A DNA stretch of 64,000 bases from Castor canadensis. Taxonomy: Eukaryota > Chordata > Mammalia > Rodentia > Castoridae. Each line of letters opens with the position of its first letter. The first letter of the stretch is position 1. This document shows positions 36,303-49,789 of this stretch, piece by piece. A program made the translations under genes and the position numbers. The notes beneath the pieces were generated by a model, which had not been told where the DNA came from, did no database searches, and was given only the letters and a program-made list of their open reading frames with translations. The stretch lies in contig NC_133394.1 in the NCBI RefSeq assembly GCF_047511655.1, positions 58,188,501-58,252,500 of the forward strand. The letters run 5' to 3'.

Positions 36303-37700
36303 AGAAAGCCAGTGTTACATGGCTGATTTTGGTTTTTATTGTTGGTTTCAATTATCATGACATGCAGGCTGCCAGCATTAGCAATTATTCTTTGAGAAAG
36401 TGTTGATTTCCCCCATGTGTGGTTATCTGTGGTCACATTCCTCTTCTCTCTTCTGAAATGAAGACAGGTGCTTGCCACCCACCTCTAGGCCTCTGATGTT
36501 TATGAGATTGTTTGCCTTCAACAGCATCAGCCCACCTCCTGCATTTCCCCTATCCAGATCCTTCATCGATTGCTTCCAGCCCAGTTCACTTAACAGTAGG
36601 TACTGGTAGGAGATTAAAGAGCAGGAGGAAAATAGGAGCCAAGCCATTCCTCCTCTCTCCTCTGAGTCAAGCAATGTCTGTGGAGACAGCTGGCCCTTCC
36701 CAGATCCCACTCAGTACAGTCATTCTAGTTCCAGGCTTCTATATGATCATTTTCTTCCTTCATCCCCCTACATGGAGTGGTGTCCTGGGGTTGCTAATCT
36801 CCTCACTGGCTCCATTTTGTATTCTTAGCTCTCATTTTCTATCTCCCATTAGATATTAATTCATAATAGTCAAACTCTCTGAGACTGTATATATCTATAT
36901 AATATAATAATTCTCTATGTGAATTATTGCAAATAAGCTTAGTGAATTGCAAAGTTTTATACATTTTCTAAGTAGAGTTCTATAAAATTACTTCTCTGAC
37001 AAAGCTGGACCCTCTTGTTTAGAAAGCTGTGGATATCCAGGGAAACTCACAGGCCCTTGGGTTTATCACATCTGGAATGAAAACACAATGGCACCACATT
37101 TCCCTAAGACTTCTCAGAAAAACAGGATACTCTACCCAGGTGAGTGGAAGCAGAAACAGTAGGTGATTGTCAGTGATCTAACAACTCAAAGAAAGTCACT
37201 GCAAAATCTGAAGGGCAAGTCCCTTGACAACTCATGCCAATTTTACTGGCTTCCTCCAAGGCAGACTCCCGGTTTATGAATCAAGTTGTGGGGGTTGCTG
37301 TTGTTGGTATTGTTGTTTTACTTGTTTTATTTTTGTTTTGGTTTTCCCTCTCCCAGCTCTTTGTGCAAATGTATTCATTTGTAAGCATATTTTGAAATTG
37401 CATCTTTGTAATCACTTTCTAAAAGAAGGTTATCTAAACCCTGACCCAAATTGTAATTTAAAAAACAAAACAAAACAAAACTGAATCCTGTTACTATCCC
37501 AATGATATCAATCAGTCCAGAGATTCTTTTTCCTCTCTGCATTCATTCAAGAAACATAAAGTGGATCACCAGACCTGCTCTTTGAGAGCTGATAAATGGT
37601 GAACAGGCAAAGGCACCTCAAAGAGGGAGAGGGTGAGCAAGTAAGAGGTGTGTTGCCCACCGAGCACATGCGTGCACATTCACACACACGTACTTATCTG
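36303..37700. other. Unassigned non-coding sequence
   Basis: No gene or repeat family recognised, apart from a short A/AAAAC-rich run near 37459-37481. The opposite-strand overlapping frames at 36423-36859 have no family resemblance. Confidence 0.4.
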
Positions 37701-38330
37701 TGACCAAATGCCGAATTGGGAAATTTAAGGAAAATTTATGTGTGCTATGTACCTATTGAGCATGGGTTTACTGCAGGTAATGAAAATACTGCATTATTAT
37801 CAGTAGTAATTGTGTGTCTCCTAGAGGGACTCGACCATGCTGGTCTCTAAAAGGAACGAGGTTAGACCCAACATGACTGCTTTTCTACCTTTGAGTTTTT
37901 CTCATGGGTTGCTCTGTGACATTTAATGGTCATTTAATTAATCTTAAAGTGCACATGAACAAGCTGTAAGTAAACTTGGGGGCTTAGCGCTGAGATTAGA
38001 GAGATATTGCTCCAGGGAAATTGATGTTTTCAGTGTTTCTAGGCCAACAGTTCTCTCTGTCAGCAGCAAGTCTATTAGAAAATTAATGGATAAGAACACT
38101 GAAATCCTTTTAAATTAAAGGAAACACCATATTTGAAGATTATGGCTGATGGAAAGATGCAATGAAACACATGCTAATGATAAAAGGAGCATGCTGTTTA
38201 AGTAATGGCATTCTTATTCAGAAAAGCAAGAATCAAGAGAATTTCACTTGAATGAATAGTTTTTAGAGTAATTTTAGTTTCATCCTATATTGCATGTTCC
38301 TTTCTGTGGTGTTTCAATACATTTTATCTG
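37700..38330. promoter_or_regulatory. Candidate conserved non-coding element (unproven)
   Basis: The sequence is of high complexity, free of recognisable transposons, and contains several TAAT-type and AT-rich motifs (for example 'catttaattaatcttaaag' near 37930 and 'ttagaaaattaatgg' near 38074). Such texture is common in vertebrate developmental enhancers. Without an alignment this is only an impression. Confidence 0.2.
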
Positions 38331-38478
38331 CTGATCTCCTTAGAGGTTTGGCTTCAGGAGAATCTGAGGTAACTGTGTAGTAAGAGCCACAGAGATGAAT
38401 GTAGGTGCAGAACTGTAAAATGTTTAAGCTAATGTGCGAGAAACAAGGGTACTATCTGTTCACCTTCCTTTTTTCCCT

Positions 38479-38500
38479 GAATTTTCTAATTAGAAAATTC
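38479..38500. repeat. Perfect 22-bp palindrome centred on TAATTA
   Basis: Bases 38479-38500 equal their own reverse complement; the centre is CTAATTAG. It lies immediately next to a local duplication. Confidence 0.95.
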
Positions 38501-38587
38501 TCATTAGAACTTTTTCCTCTCTATTATTTAATCTCATTAAAACTGTTATTCTCATTAGAACTACCTTTCCTCTCTATTATTTAATCT
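38497..38587. repeat. Local duplication of a ~39-bp unit
   Basis: A unit beginning attctcattagaact and ending cctctctattatttaatct occurs at 38497-38534 and again at 38548-38587, differing by a small insertion/substitution near its middle. The period is about 51-53 bp. Confidence 0.9.
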
Positions 38588-41500
38588 TCACTATAAATAA
38601 ACCTGGTAAACAGATTCTTTCCCTTGAAGAGAGTATTCTCAAAATCTGAAGTGTAATATTTTTTAAGCCTACAAGAGGTTAGATTTGGAAGAATCTCCTA
38701 GAAAATGAAGATTTCTCTCATTAATAATGATATAGTGGCTAGGAAGTAGAAGACACAAGAGGTGTTGGCTGTAGAAAAACTTAAGGGGTAGAGGAAGGAT
38801 GCCTTGTCATCATGAGTCCTGATGCACAATGTAGAAAGGATCAAAGTGTGATCAAGTAACATAATTTTTAACTGATGACATTACAAAGAGAAGGGGAAAC
38901 ACTAAAGACATTACTGAATAGTGTGAGACACTGTGGAAAGAAATCTAGTTAGGAAAATTCAAAGGAACAAAATCACATGCACAACATAATCTGCTAACTA
39001 CCAGTTTACTAATCTCCTCGGTTAGTTTTGCAGATTTGCTTGCTTTCTTGCTTGTTTGTTTGTTTGTTTTAGTAGAGAAGGTACAGCTCTATGTAGCCAA
39101 GACACTCAATTCAAGGAAACAAGCTCACCGAACACTTAAAGGGCAATGCATCATGCTTATGTGGCAGGGGTCTTCAAGAACAAGAAAGCCCTCAAAGTTT
39201 GTAGCTCAGGTCATGTGTTCAGAGCAGTACTCACTAGTTGAATGCCTCAGTTTACCACTCTTTCTTAGAAAACAAGAAATGTAAGCTTTATTTTTCTTCA
39301 TTCTTGCTTAAGTAGTTACAAATAGAAAGAAGTTCTTATTTAATAGGGTAATTTGAAAAGAATTCTCTGAAGAATCAAAATCTAATCTCAATGCACAAAG
39401 TAACTAAAACATAAATAAATTGAAGTTTCCCAATGGTGCTTTGTGTGAATCTCACTGATCTCTGTAACAAGATTTGGTTTTCTTTTTTCACAATAGTGCT
39501 ATTTTAACACCTACCCACAAATGAGAGCTATCAGTATTTCCAACAAATAACTAATGCAGAAGGATTAGAAAGAACAGAAATAATAATTTCCTTGTAGGTA
39601 TAAACAAAAATGGTCAACTATGATGTGTTGGATGTAGCTTATCTGCCATTTGTCTTAAGTCCATGGGGAAGAGAGAGTTCCTGGCTTTACAAAACAAAAT
39701 TTTAAAAAATCTAAGTACTCAACTTCCTTTACCTCTGAATATCTTTTGATGCCCAAGAAAGGAGTTATACTTTTCTAAGGTTTCTCTGATCTAAATAGTT
39801 TTTAAGAGTTGCCTTTCTCTTTGTTTTATTCTAGAGTATCACTGTTACTCCTACCCTGCAAACAAAATGGGAAATGAAAATCGACTTGTCAAGTTAAAAA
39901 ATATAAGTGCTTTTTTTTTTCTAAAAAAGGTAGGACTTGGTAATGATTATGATTATGTATTCTGTGGTAAATCTGTTTCTTGGTTATATTTATTTTTTAA
40001 AAATTCACAACCAAGAGCTATGTTAGAATCCATTAATTGTGAAAGTTTTCTTTATAAGATGAAATCAAAAATAAAATTCATGAGAAAGGATGAATTTAGT
40101 CAGCACAGAGCTTCTGAGGCCCAAGCTTGAGGGACTGAAAAGAATGAATAAAATAAAGAAGCTATTGCTTTAACTTTTGAATGTGAAGATTAAACAAATA
40201 CCTAAGTCTCTTTTCCCTAACTTATTCATGCTTCCATGTGGGTTAGGATTATTCAGAGATTATTTTTCAGACAATTCCCCAAGCTCTGGCACAAGATTGG
40301 CAACATTCATATAATTTTCTTCTCATTTAAAGAATGCTGTAGGAGAAGAAAAATAAAATCATTTTACTTATAAGTTATAAACAACTTCACTGACAAAGAG
40401 CTTCATGGGATATTTATTTTGGTAAAATAAATCAGCATTGATATAGAGTAACTGATTTGAGGAAAAAGGATGTCAAAGAGAAAACAACAGAGAAATGTAA
40501 ATTAAAAGTAATACAAGGAAGATGTTTATCAACTGGAAGGGACTAGTTTATTTATTGTCATATATTTCCAACAACAGCATGCTGTAAGTATACTAAAATC
40601 TCTGTATTTTAGAAGCTCCTTTAATATTTAGTTCAGTCTTCAGGAACTGTCTACTGAATTAAATATGTTTTGTAAATGTTTGTTCAGATTCTGATACAGC
40701 AAATATAGCAAAACTTTCCCTCTCTTATTCCTATTCTCTTTCCTTTCATTTTATAGGAGTATCACAGGGTAGAGAGTTTGGCATTCCATGTCCACTTTCA
40801 GTAACTAAGCTGAAAAACTCTTAAGTTTTGAGTCTTATGATCCATGCAGAAATAGCAATAGAGTGTTATTACCAATAGGTAAATGTTCAGGAGATTGTAA
40901 AGTTGATATCCCATTGATAATTTGAAATTGGCCAAAGTGAAAGCATTTACAACATGATAACTGTCAAAGGCTATAACTCAGGACTACCCACAACCCCAAC
41001 TTTTGAGCTGGTGAGAAACATTTACTAGCACCATTAGTCACAGTTACTCCTTGCCTTTTTCATAACATGTCAAGGAAAATAAAATCTACTATGTAATTTA
41101 GCTTTGACCAAAACCAAAACAATCTAAAGATACTGTATAATTATTTTTAGATCAATAATTTAAGAATTTCAAGAATTGGTGCTATTAAAGAATGTATGCC
41201 ATTCAAATCAAAGTTGATTAGATCTAGCTGCAAGTGATCCCATTTATTTTAAAGTTAGAAATGGTGAACTACAAGAATTACTCACTTTATTCAGACACCT
41301 AGTTTCCTACCTCTGGTTTCTTTCTGCTGTTCCCCTCTCTTGTAATTTTACTCTATTGATTCAGCATTTGACATTATGAGGATACATTTATTTTCTGAGT
41401 GATTTTATATGTGAAAAATCTGTTAGTCATTTGGCATTCTACCATTGAACTAAAATAAAAATGTCAGGTATACACTGCAGATTCATGACATACCACTGAG

Positions 41501-44500
41501 CACTAATTCTAAACATACATGATGACTGCATCTCTAATGCCATTCAAGAATCTCTAGAGTTCAGAGTCACAACAGGTATCACAAAATGTAACTCAGCCCC
41601 AACCCACACCTTCGTCAGTCATGCTCTGTCTTCAATCTCACCCCAGAAACTATATTTGCCAGGTCCCCTTACTTCTAAGTTTGTGCATAACTAAAATATT
41701 GATGCCCCTCTTCAAGACTGTGAGTTTCTAATGGGACAATGGCTACAAAGTATTTATTTAATTTTGGTTTCTCAATGACTATCTACTTCTTCTCAGTTAT
41801 TTAATAAAGTGATAGAAATTAGTAGATTGATATGTTTCCAGTGGACAACCCAAAGTTGTTAATTCTGTTTGTGAATGAACCTATTAAAAACTTCTCCAAC
41901 TAAATTGTTACAGAGAAAACAAGGTCTTTTTTTTAATTCAATTTTACTTCAGTTTTATGTTTAGGCAAAGCACAAAGGTAGTAAAGGCATCTTGTCTTAT
42001 TTTCCTGTTGAAAAATATGCCGTTGGCCTCTGCATAATAAATATTTAGGGCCTTTGTGGCAGATTTCAGTTTAAGCCAGGTTATGAGAATGTCTCTATGT
42101 TAAACATAGAAAGGGTTCACAGGGAGGTGAGAGATCATAAACTTCTTTTTTCCTGGTTTTGTTTCTTGTTTGGTATCCCTCAGGAAATGAGCTGTTAAGG
42201 GATGTGCTGCCACTTCAAACTTCTGAAAGAAGAGACAAACCCCTAAAGCAAAGCTTCCTCTGTGGATAATTTCTCAGGCTGAGTATAGCATAGTTCATCA
42301 CTGACCAGTGGAACATAAATAACCAAGGCTGAAGACTCATTCCAGAAACATTTCTGACCAAACAGCTTTCTCAGGGTTCAACTTTGTGGTTTCATATTTA
42401 ACCACTCCAGCATTTTGCTGTTTAAACAACTGCAATATGAAATGTGAATCCCACAAAGTATTGTTTCATTCCAAACAACTGAAAAATTGTTAATTTCTTT
42501 TCCCTGCCACTTGTTATAGATTCAAAATGATAATTCCAAATCCATACTGTGTATTCTGTTGCATAAATTGTATTGTTCTTTGGTTTTTCAGAAATTGTAA
42601 ACAGCAGTCTAGTATCAACTTGTAAATGTTCTCTCATTTTTTAAAGCAACATGAAACAAATAATCTAAGCTCAGAACCAAATTTCCAGCCCCAGATTGGG
42701 ATCAAGCCCCATGAGCACAGCCCTATATACTTCAAGAATGTGAAAGAATAGTTTTCTAGGTCAGGCAAGACCAGGCCCCAGTGGTCTCTGATTTGCATCA
42801 TCACCATTATTTGAAATTTTTCTCTAAATAGTTTTTTAAAAATATTGATCCTGTGTCTTTTTAAAGTTATGAGCATTAAAACACTAGTCATTTTCTTTGA
42901 TTTGTTAAAATCCTACTTCACTGACTTGAACTCTGAAAAGTTATAAATGCCTATGACTCTTTCTCAGAACATAGAAGATACTAGGAACCTTGCTGCTTTC
43001 TGTGAGCCAGTAATGTTCATGAATTTGATGAATGTAATCAATGAAGAATCCATGATGGGCTGCAAGCCATTCACTGTGAGTTGGCTATATCCATTCCTTT
43101 TTATTACTGTGAGGGCAGTGGCCGAGGTTCCAGCACCACTGCTGAATTCTCCCCACAGCAATGGCCATTACCCAGAAGGGAACTGAAATGCCAGGGGTCC
43201 TTGCACACATGACACTGATTCTAAATACTTTGAGGACATGCTTTATTACATTAAAACCTCACAATGTCCAGGTATGAAGTAGTTTGATCCAGATTGAATC
43301 CTATCTAAGCAAATCTATGAGTGGATGAAGTTCAACTCATCCTTTCCTTGTCTTTTCGAGGTGTCTGAGACCTTAGAGTCCTAGGAAGCTTTATCTCTGT
43401 TTTTACCATCTCCAGACCCATTTTTAAACTACTAGGAATATTGGGCAAGCAGCACATCTATAAGGACTGCATATCTACATGATCATGTTCTGGGTGCTCG
43501 GATTCTTCACTGTGAAAAAGCCATCACAGGTTCACTTAATCACCTGCATCCAGGTGGGCTCCTGGTTAGGTTCCAGGCATCTGAGGAAAGCAGATGAAGA
43601 GCCCCTCACTTTCCATCTCAGCTTTTGAAGGCACATTAATTCTCCAAATTCCAACAGATCTGAGCTATAGAAAGTCAATTGAAGATGCAGAGCCTCCTTC
43701 ACTCTGATAGTGACGGTTTGAATATGAACAAAAAAGTTGAGCGTTTTTTATCCTCCTGCTATATTTCATATTTTAACAGAAAGCTAAAAACACAATATTC
43801 ATGTCTGTGTACTGCTTGGTCAATGCCAGTAACTTTGCAGAGTCAGCATTTCAAATCACTATTACCCTTTGTCTTTAGATGTGCCTTTGAACAAATGAAG
43901 AAAAATAATTCTGTTTTTTCATATTTCTTCTCCATGTCTCTGTTCTTTGGCCTGTTATTTTATAGAATACTCCAATTTATAAAGGAATGGTCCTTCAGAA
44001 CTGATGATATACACAAATTTAAAAACCCTTAGTTGCTATTTTTTTCAGATTTGACAATACTGATTGTAATTACTAAATTACAAATTAACATTCTAAACAT
44101 TCTTTTATTTGGCAGTGATGGAGAAGGGAAAATTTACTCTTTCATTAACCTGTGAAAGAAAGTGACAATGGACTAATAAATTTATTATGTGTCCAAGCAT
44201 GGAAGCCACACACATTCAGGATGAGACTCTCAGAGGCAAGATGGCTGACCTTATATTCAATTACACTCAGGCCCTGGATTTGGGATTGGGGCTTGGGTTT
44301 CTGAGAGAAGGCATGTGGTGCACTTAATGCCAAATATCAAGTTGAAAGTCAATCTCAAGAAGGCATAACATTATTTTGACACAATTTAATGTTTGTTCCA
44401 TTTTGGGTTTAGGACCTGGAGAACATTAAGAATGTTCTACCAATTTTTAGGTGATTTCAGTTTCTATTATACAATACATAACATTTAAAAAGAATTTTTA

Positions 44501-45189
44501 GCATTCTTCTCATTACCCAGTAGTTCTCACTTAGTGAAATAAAGAATACTTATGAATATGTCAGCTTTTGTCTCACTTACCCAAATTTATGGTATTGTAC
44601 TTTTAAGTTACAGGTTAAAAGTAGGGAAAAGATTTATCAATATAGTTTACATTTGCTTATGCCTAACTAAGGCAGTTGTATAATATGATCCTGACCAATG
44701 CTTTGGGAACCTCCAAGTTCACAGACAGGTCAAACATCACTAAAGATAAGTAAGCAAGCTACTACACATCGTGTATGGTGGTACCAGATACCTGCATGAA
44801 ATAATGTCCCAAAATAAAAGAAATTCACTTACCAGGAGTATAACTTACTTTCATATTTCCCTCTGGTGATTAGTATTTTCTTATTAAATTCCAAAAATAT
44901 TCTGCTGGATACTCATGACTTTCTGGGAAGGCCAATTTGTTCCTATGAAGCCAAAAGTTACAAGGACACCTGACACTCTGTCCCACTGACAGACAACTGG
45001 GATGTTTTGATTAATGACTTGCTATCAAATTAATGTTTAATGTTACAAGAATAACTTGGTAACAAAGCAAAATTTATTATGAAATAGTAGAGAATTTTTC
45101 CAAAAATAACCAACTTTTGTTAAAGAAGGTGAGCTGTAGAACTGTGTCTATAATTACAGTAACACTTGGGTAAATTGAACTCAAAGGAA
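38588..45189. other. Long stretch without recognisable genes or repeats
   Basis: About 6.6 kb of AT-rich sequence in which I see no SINE or L1 and no credible coding frame. Several short frames (for example 39867-40130, 42634-42891, 43679-44032) have no family resemblance and no splice context I could support. This is the least repeat-rich part of the window. Confidence 0.45.
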
Positions 45190-45560
45190 TTGACAATTTA
45201 ATACACATAGGTGAGACTGCATCAGGGTTAAGTCAAGGTTATACTGAAGTGGGGTGGGTCCCAAATCTAATGTGACTGGTGACTTTTTAAGAAGGCAGCT
45301 ATGTGAAGACACAGACAGTATGCCACAAGAAGATGAAAGCAGAGATTGGAGTGATGCAAGAGAAACCAAGGGATTTCTGGCCATCACCAGAAGCCAGGAA
45401 AATGCTTCTTTCCAAGAGACTTGTTAGGACAGCATGGCTTTGTGAACAGTTTAATTCTGGACTTGTGGCCTCTAGATTGTGAGACAATACAAGTCTGTTG
45501 TCTTAAGTCACCCAGTTTGTGGTACTTTGTTACAACCACCCTAGGAAGCTGATACATATT
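45190..45560 (+). mobile_element. MLT1-type LTR (ERVL-MaLR), sense
   Basis: It follows the MLT1 LTR order closely: 'gttatactgaagtggggtgg', 'ccaaatctaatgtgactggt', 'gactttttaagaaggc', 'aagatgaaagcagagattgg', 'ggacttgtggcctctag', 'gtgagacaatacaagtctgt', 'agtcacccagtttgtggtac'. No internal region adjoins it, so it is probably a solo LTR. Confidence 0.85.
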
Positions 45561-46609
45561 TCCAAATTCATGAGGAAAACTCCAACATATTTGTGTTGGC
45601 TTTTAAGAGTTTTACATTTTCAATTTGACCTTAACATGGAAACATAGAGGCCTAGTATGCAATGTCTAAATTACAGAATCAAAAGTTCTGGCCCTATGAG
45701 TCTATAACACTGTGTGAGCTTTCTGCTCCATCAAGAAAGTTGAGATGACAGAATCTTAGGACTTAGAAAACTTCTTCTATTTCTCCTTGTCCTGTATCCT
45801 ATACTGATTGCTCATAAAATGGAAATGATCATGAATCATCAAGGTAATGACATGAAATCTTTCAACAGATGATTCATTAAAATGGCACAAATTACTAATC
45901 TCTATATGTTATCTTTAATCTGAGGATATTGTGTCTGAAAATTCCTTCCTAAGCATTTTTACTAACACGTTTGTTCTTACTGTTCTCTTAATATACTTAT
46001 GCTGATGCATGCCTTACACACACACACACATTAATTTACACAGAAATGAAAATGCAAAGAAGGATAAAATTATTCTTACATTCTAGACCAAAATCAAGGT
46101 TTGCTCTCTACTTCAGTGATTGTAACTATGAAAGAAGAAAAATATCCTAGAAGAATGTTAAAGGAGACATGTAATTTCAGATATTGTGGTTAGAAGAGAC
46201 ATACATTGTATAAGTAAAAATTCCAAAGTATACTGAGAAAGCCAAATTCCTTACTATTTGGTGCCTAAAATGATATATTATTATACAGTAAAGCAAATTC
46301 ATTATAGATGATGAGAAATCCAAGTCTACGAAGTGTACTTTCTGAAGTCTCTCAAAGGTTTAACATCTAGAAGGTGCAATGAAGGTTTAAAATGTGTCGT
46401 AACTGAAAACTCTGCCATTCCTGAGACAAATTCCCATTTTTCTGACAGCTCCATGTCACCCTGATTTCAAATAGATGTTTTGTCTTATAGTTTAGGTCTG
46501 TGAGCTGCAGGCCCACACTGAAGGAAAGTGGGGTGGTCACAGTTCAGCTCTCCAGATTGTAGACTTCCTGTGTGTGTTCATGTTCTACAGGCAACCATCA
46601 TAATCATGG
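45561..46609. other. Unassigned
   Basis: No recognised feature except a short (CA)n run near 46017-46030. Confidence 0.4.
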
Positions 46610-46765
46610 GTGATGCTTACCTCAGGTCCACCACTGATTTCCTGTGGAGGCTTTGGATATGTGCTTTTTCTCAGAAGCTCAGTTTCCTAATGTCCTCAGT
46701 GAGGATAATGGCAGTTCCTCTTCCTACAATTATTCTGGGCAATAAATAAGAGAAGACAGAGTGTC
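46610..46765 (+). mobile_element. MIR (old tRNA-derived SINE), sense
   Basis: The core-to-3' portion is visible: 'gctcagtttcctaatgtcct', 'cagtgaggataatggcagtt', then a segment ending in 'aataaataagagaagac'. This is the usual MIR order. Confidence 0.65.
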
Positions 46766-46889
46766 TGCACATAAAAAACAACAAATAAAAGCTGATTGTT
46801 ATGTTCATTGTTACTAGAAATACAAGTAGTTAGCAAGTTGAAGGTGGGGCAATGTCTGTTCCTTAATGATGTTCTACACTAACACTCTA

Positions 46890-47010
46890 GTCCACCAACT
46901 GGTGAACTGCTGCCCAGGGGACAAATCCAATACATTTGCTTCTGCAAATAAAGTTTTATTGGAATAGTCTTCCCTGTTCTTTTCCATGATTTCTAGGCTA
47001 CTTTCCCTTG
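46890..47010 (-). mobile_element. hAT-type MER fragment, antisense
   Basis: 'ggggacaaatccaatacatt' followed by 'tgcaaataaagttttattgg' is the complement of the 3' end of a common mammalian hAT-type MER element. About 100 bp remain. Confidence 0.5.
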
Positions 47011-47164
47011 ATGATTTGAGTGCTTGTAAAGAAGACCAGAAGTCATAATGAAACCCATTATTTTGTATAATTAATACATGTTAATTTTTAAAAAGACTGC
47101 ATAGCCCACAGATCCTGAAGTAATTATTATTTGGATCTTTAAAGAATAAGTTTGCTGAACTGTA

Positions 47165-47335
47165 CTGGACCTTAGTTACTTAGTATCCAGTCCTAGGTCT
47201 AGCAGGATTGTGCAAGCTAGGATCTCATTAGAAATGTGGACACACAGGCCCCTCTCAGATCTTCTGAATCAAAATCTGCATTTTCACAAGATTCCCAAGT
47301 GATTCACTTGCACATTAAACATTTAATTTGTTCAG
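47165..47335 (+). mobile_element. MER5A-like DNA transposon fragment
   Basis: Contains 'gatctcattagaaatgtgga', 'caggcccctctcagatcttc', 'tgaatcaaaatctgcatttt' and 'caagattcccaagtgattc', which is the order of MER5A. Diverged and non-coding, as is normal for this non-autonomous element. Confidence 0.75.
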
Positions 47336-47339
47336 ACTG

Positions 47340-47625
47340 CCTAGGCCAGAGGTCAGAAAGCCTTTCCTGGAAATGGCCAGAGTAATATTTCGCCTTGTGG
47401 TCATTGAGTCTCTTAATACAACTATTCAACTTGGGCTTCAGAACTCAAAAGTGGGAATAAACAATAAGTAAATAATTGGTATGGTTCTGTCTCAATGAAA
47501 CTATTTACGGTCCCTGATATTCAAATTTCATAGAATTCTCACGTCAAAATATATTATTATGATTTTATAATTTTTCAACCATTTAAAATTATAAATGCAT
47601 TTTTAGCTCATGGATCCTACAAAAA
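47340..47625 (+). mobile_element. hAT-type MER fragment, sense
   Basis: 'ggccagaggtcagaaagcct', 'ggaaatggccagagtaatat', 'ttcgccttgtggtcattgag' and 'caactattcaacttgggc' match the 5' part of the same kind of element whose 3' end lies in antisense at 46890. AT-rich remainder. Confidence 0.65.
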
Positions 47626-47944
47626 TAGTCAATACCTAGATATAACTAATAGGTCATAAGTTTAGAGTCCACGTGGACGTTACTGGGGTATCACTGCTCA
47701 GCCAACACTTTCTCCCCATTCATCCTCCCCCACCAAGGCTCTAAGCACTTTGTTCATGTTTTCTAGTTCTTGTGACTTTAGAGGGGTTACCAGTTACTTA
47801 CCTAGCTTATCCTAGAATGCATTGCAATTCCTCCTATACAATTTCTAACTTGTAAATAACATTTCTGCCAAGTGATATGATAGTGTACTTCATCTTTTTT
47901 CATTGGCATAATAGAGCACAGCACGACAGACTGAACTAGGAGGT

Positions 47945-47945
<1 letters not shown>

Positions 47946-47989
<44 letters not shown>

Positions 47990-47994
47990 ATGTG
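47946..47994. repeat. (TG)n microsatellite
   Basis: About 42 bp of pure TG followed by tgca/tgtgcat variants. Confidence 0.97.
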
Positions 47995-49789
47995 CATATA
48001 GGCCTGGGGTCAGCATACATAGGTATATACATAAATACTTGTTCCTAAAGGAATAAGAAATTAATTATACCAAAGAATTTTTTGGACCCAAATTCAAGGC
48101 AAACATATTGAGTGCCTCTTACTATATAAAAGGGATCAAGTCTCTTCAACTGATACGCAAGCCTTGTGATATAGAGGACTTAGGATCCAATCAGTTTCAT
48201 AAAAAAAGTTCATTTCACAGAACCTTCCATTGATGTTCAAACTTTATCAGAATTGAACTTAGAGGCACAAAATAAAGACTTATACTAAAGATGGGTTGTT
48301 GAGAAGACTTTTGCTGAATAAACACAATATTAACAATTTAGGTTAAGCAACTTAAGAAACATGAAACTATTCAAAATGATCAGAAGTGTAAGAACAATTA
48401 GAGAGGAAACACTTAATACTTGTTTTTTACAATGTCCATCTTTAAAATTTTTATGGTGAATGAATTTGTTAGGACAGGTTCTGACTCCTGTTCGGACTAC
48501 TGCCACACTTCTGTAGATACAGAAATATATAGAGATTGATGAGTGAAAGAGAGAAAGAGAGATGATAGAGATAGAGATATAGGAAGAGGTATAGATATGG
48601 ATATAATATATAGATAAATAATTTTTACCTTAATGACTCTATTTTGTCTTTCTACCATCATCCAATTTTCTCTCTCCTGACCAGTGTAATTTGTTCTGTG
48701 GGATATGACACTAAGATAAAGACATTCCTACTTAATCTGATAAATCCTTACACTATATATCATTCACAAATGAAGTATTTCCCCCAAAGGCCAATTAGGA
48801 AGTTTTTAGCTACAAGAAACAGAAAATCCTGGTTTAACTTGCTGAAACATTTGGTGTTTATCATTTCCTATAAGAAATTCTGAGACTATGCAGCTCCAGG
48901 GTTGTTTAATTCAGTGCCTTAACAACTTCATCAAGACCTGAGGCTATTTCTGTTTTACCATAGTGCATTCTTCATGATGTAGTCATACCCAATAAAAATG
49001 CTCTGTATCTGTGTCTCTCACTAATTATGAACACTCCCAGTAGATTCCCCTCTGTGGCTCCTTGATCAGAAATACATTGCATGTAAAGCTAAAATATTAG
49101 CAATGTGGTGACATTTTCATGGTTTTCAAAAGGAACCAGAACTCTGGATACTTATGTAGTAAACTCCCAATTTGTCAGTGTTGGCACATTCTGGGCATTG
49201 ATTAAACAAATGTGTTTATATTTGAAAACTCAAAACTGTACCTGAAGTCAGTGTGTTGTTCTGAATCAAAGAATAAAACATATTCCAATACAAAGTTTAC
49301 CTCAAATAACAAAAAAATAAAATACAACAAGGTTAAATTTAAAAATCCACTGCAACATGACCCAGATCTCTTGGTTTGTGACCATTAGTGGTGCTGATTC
49401 TTACAGTTTGATTGCAGTGTGGTGAAGGAGGGAGGAAATGCATGTGTGTGATCAGAGGCTGCTGGCAAAAGAGAACCAAACCAGAAGTTTGTGTGTTTTT
49501 TCTCTCCAACCTTTACTGTCTTCCCCAAGAACCAAACAACAGAAAGTACAGAAACTTGACAAGGTCAAAATTGTTCTAGGACCAACTGTGGTGGATCCAT
49601 ATTATTACTTCTTTTCTTAATTATTCCCTCAAGGTAGGAAACAAAGTCTATTCTACCCATAATAAAACTATTCTAAAGTTTCTGAAAATAACAGCCATAA
49701 CCTCAGAGCCTTTCTTTGTGTAATTTAAATTCCTAAGTTAGAAATGGACTGATATTTGTTAATACATTTCATCACCACAAATACTCCTC
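47995..49789. other. Unassigned, with a GATA-like purine tract
   Basis: GA/GATA-rich simple sequence at about 48540-48622. Otherwise no recognised gene or repeat. Confidence 0.4.

Noticed and set aside
42634-44032. Short frames of 65-117 codons in the repeat-poor stretch
   Set aside because: No family resemblance, opposite-strand frames overlap, and no splice or promoter context could be supported.
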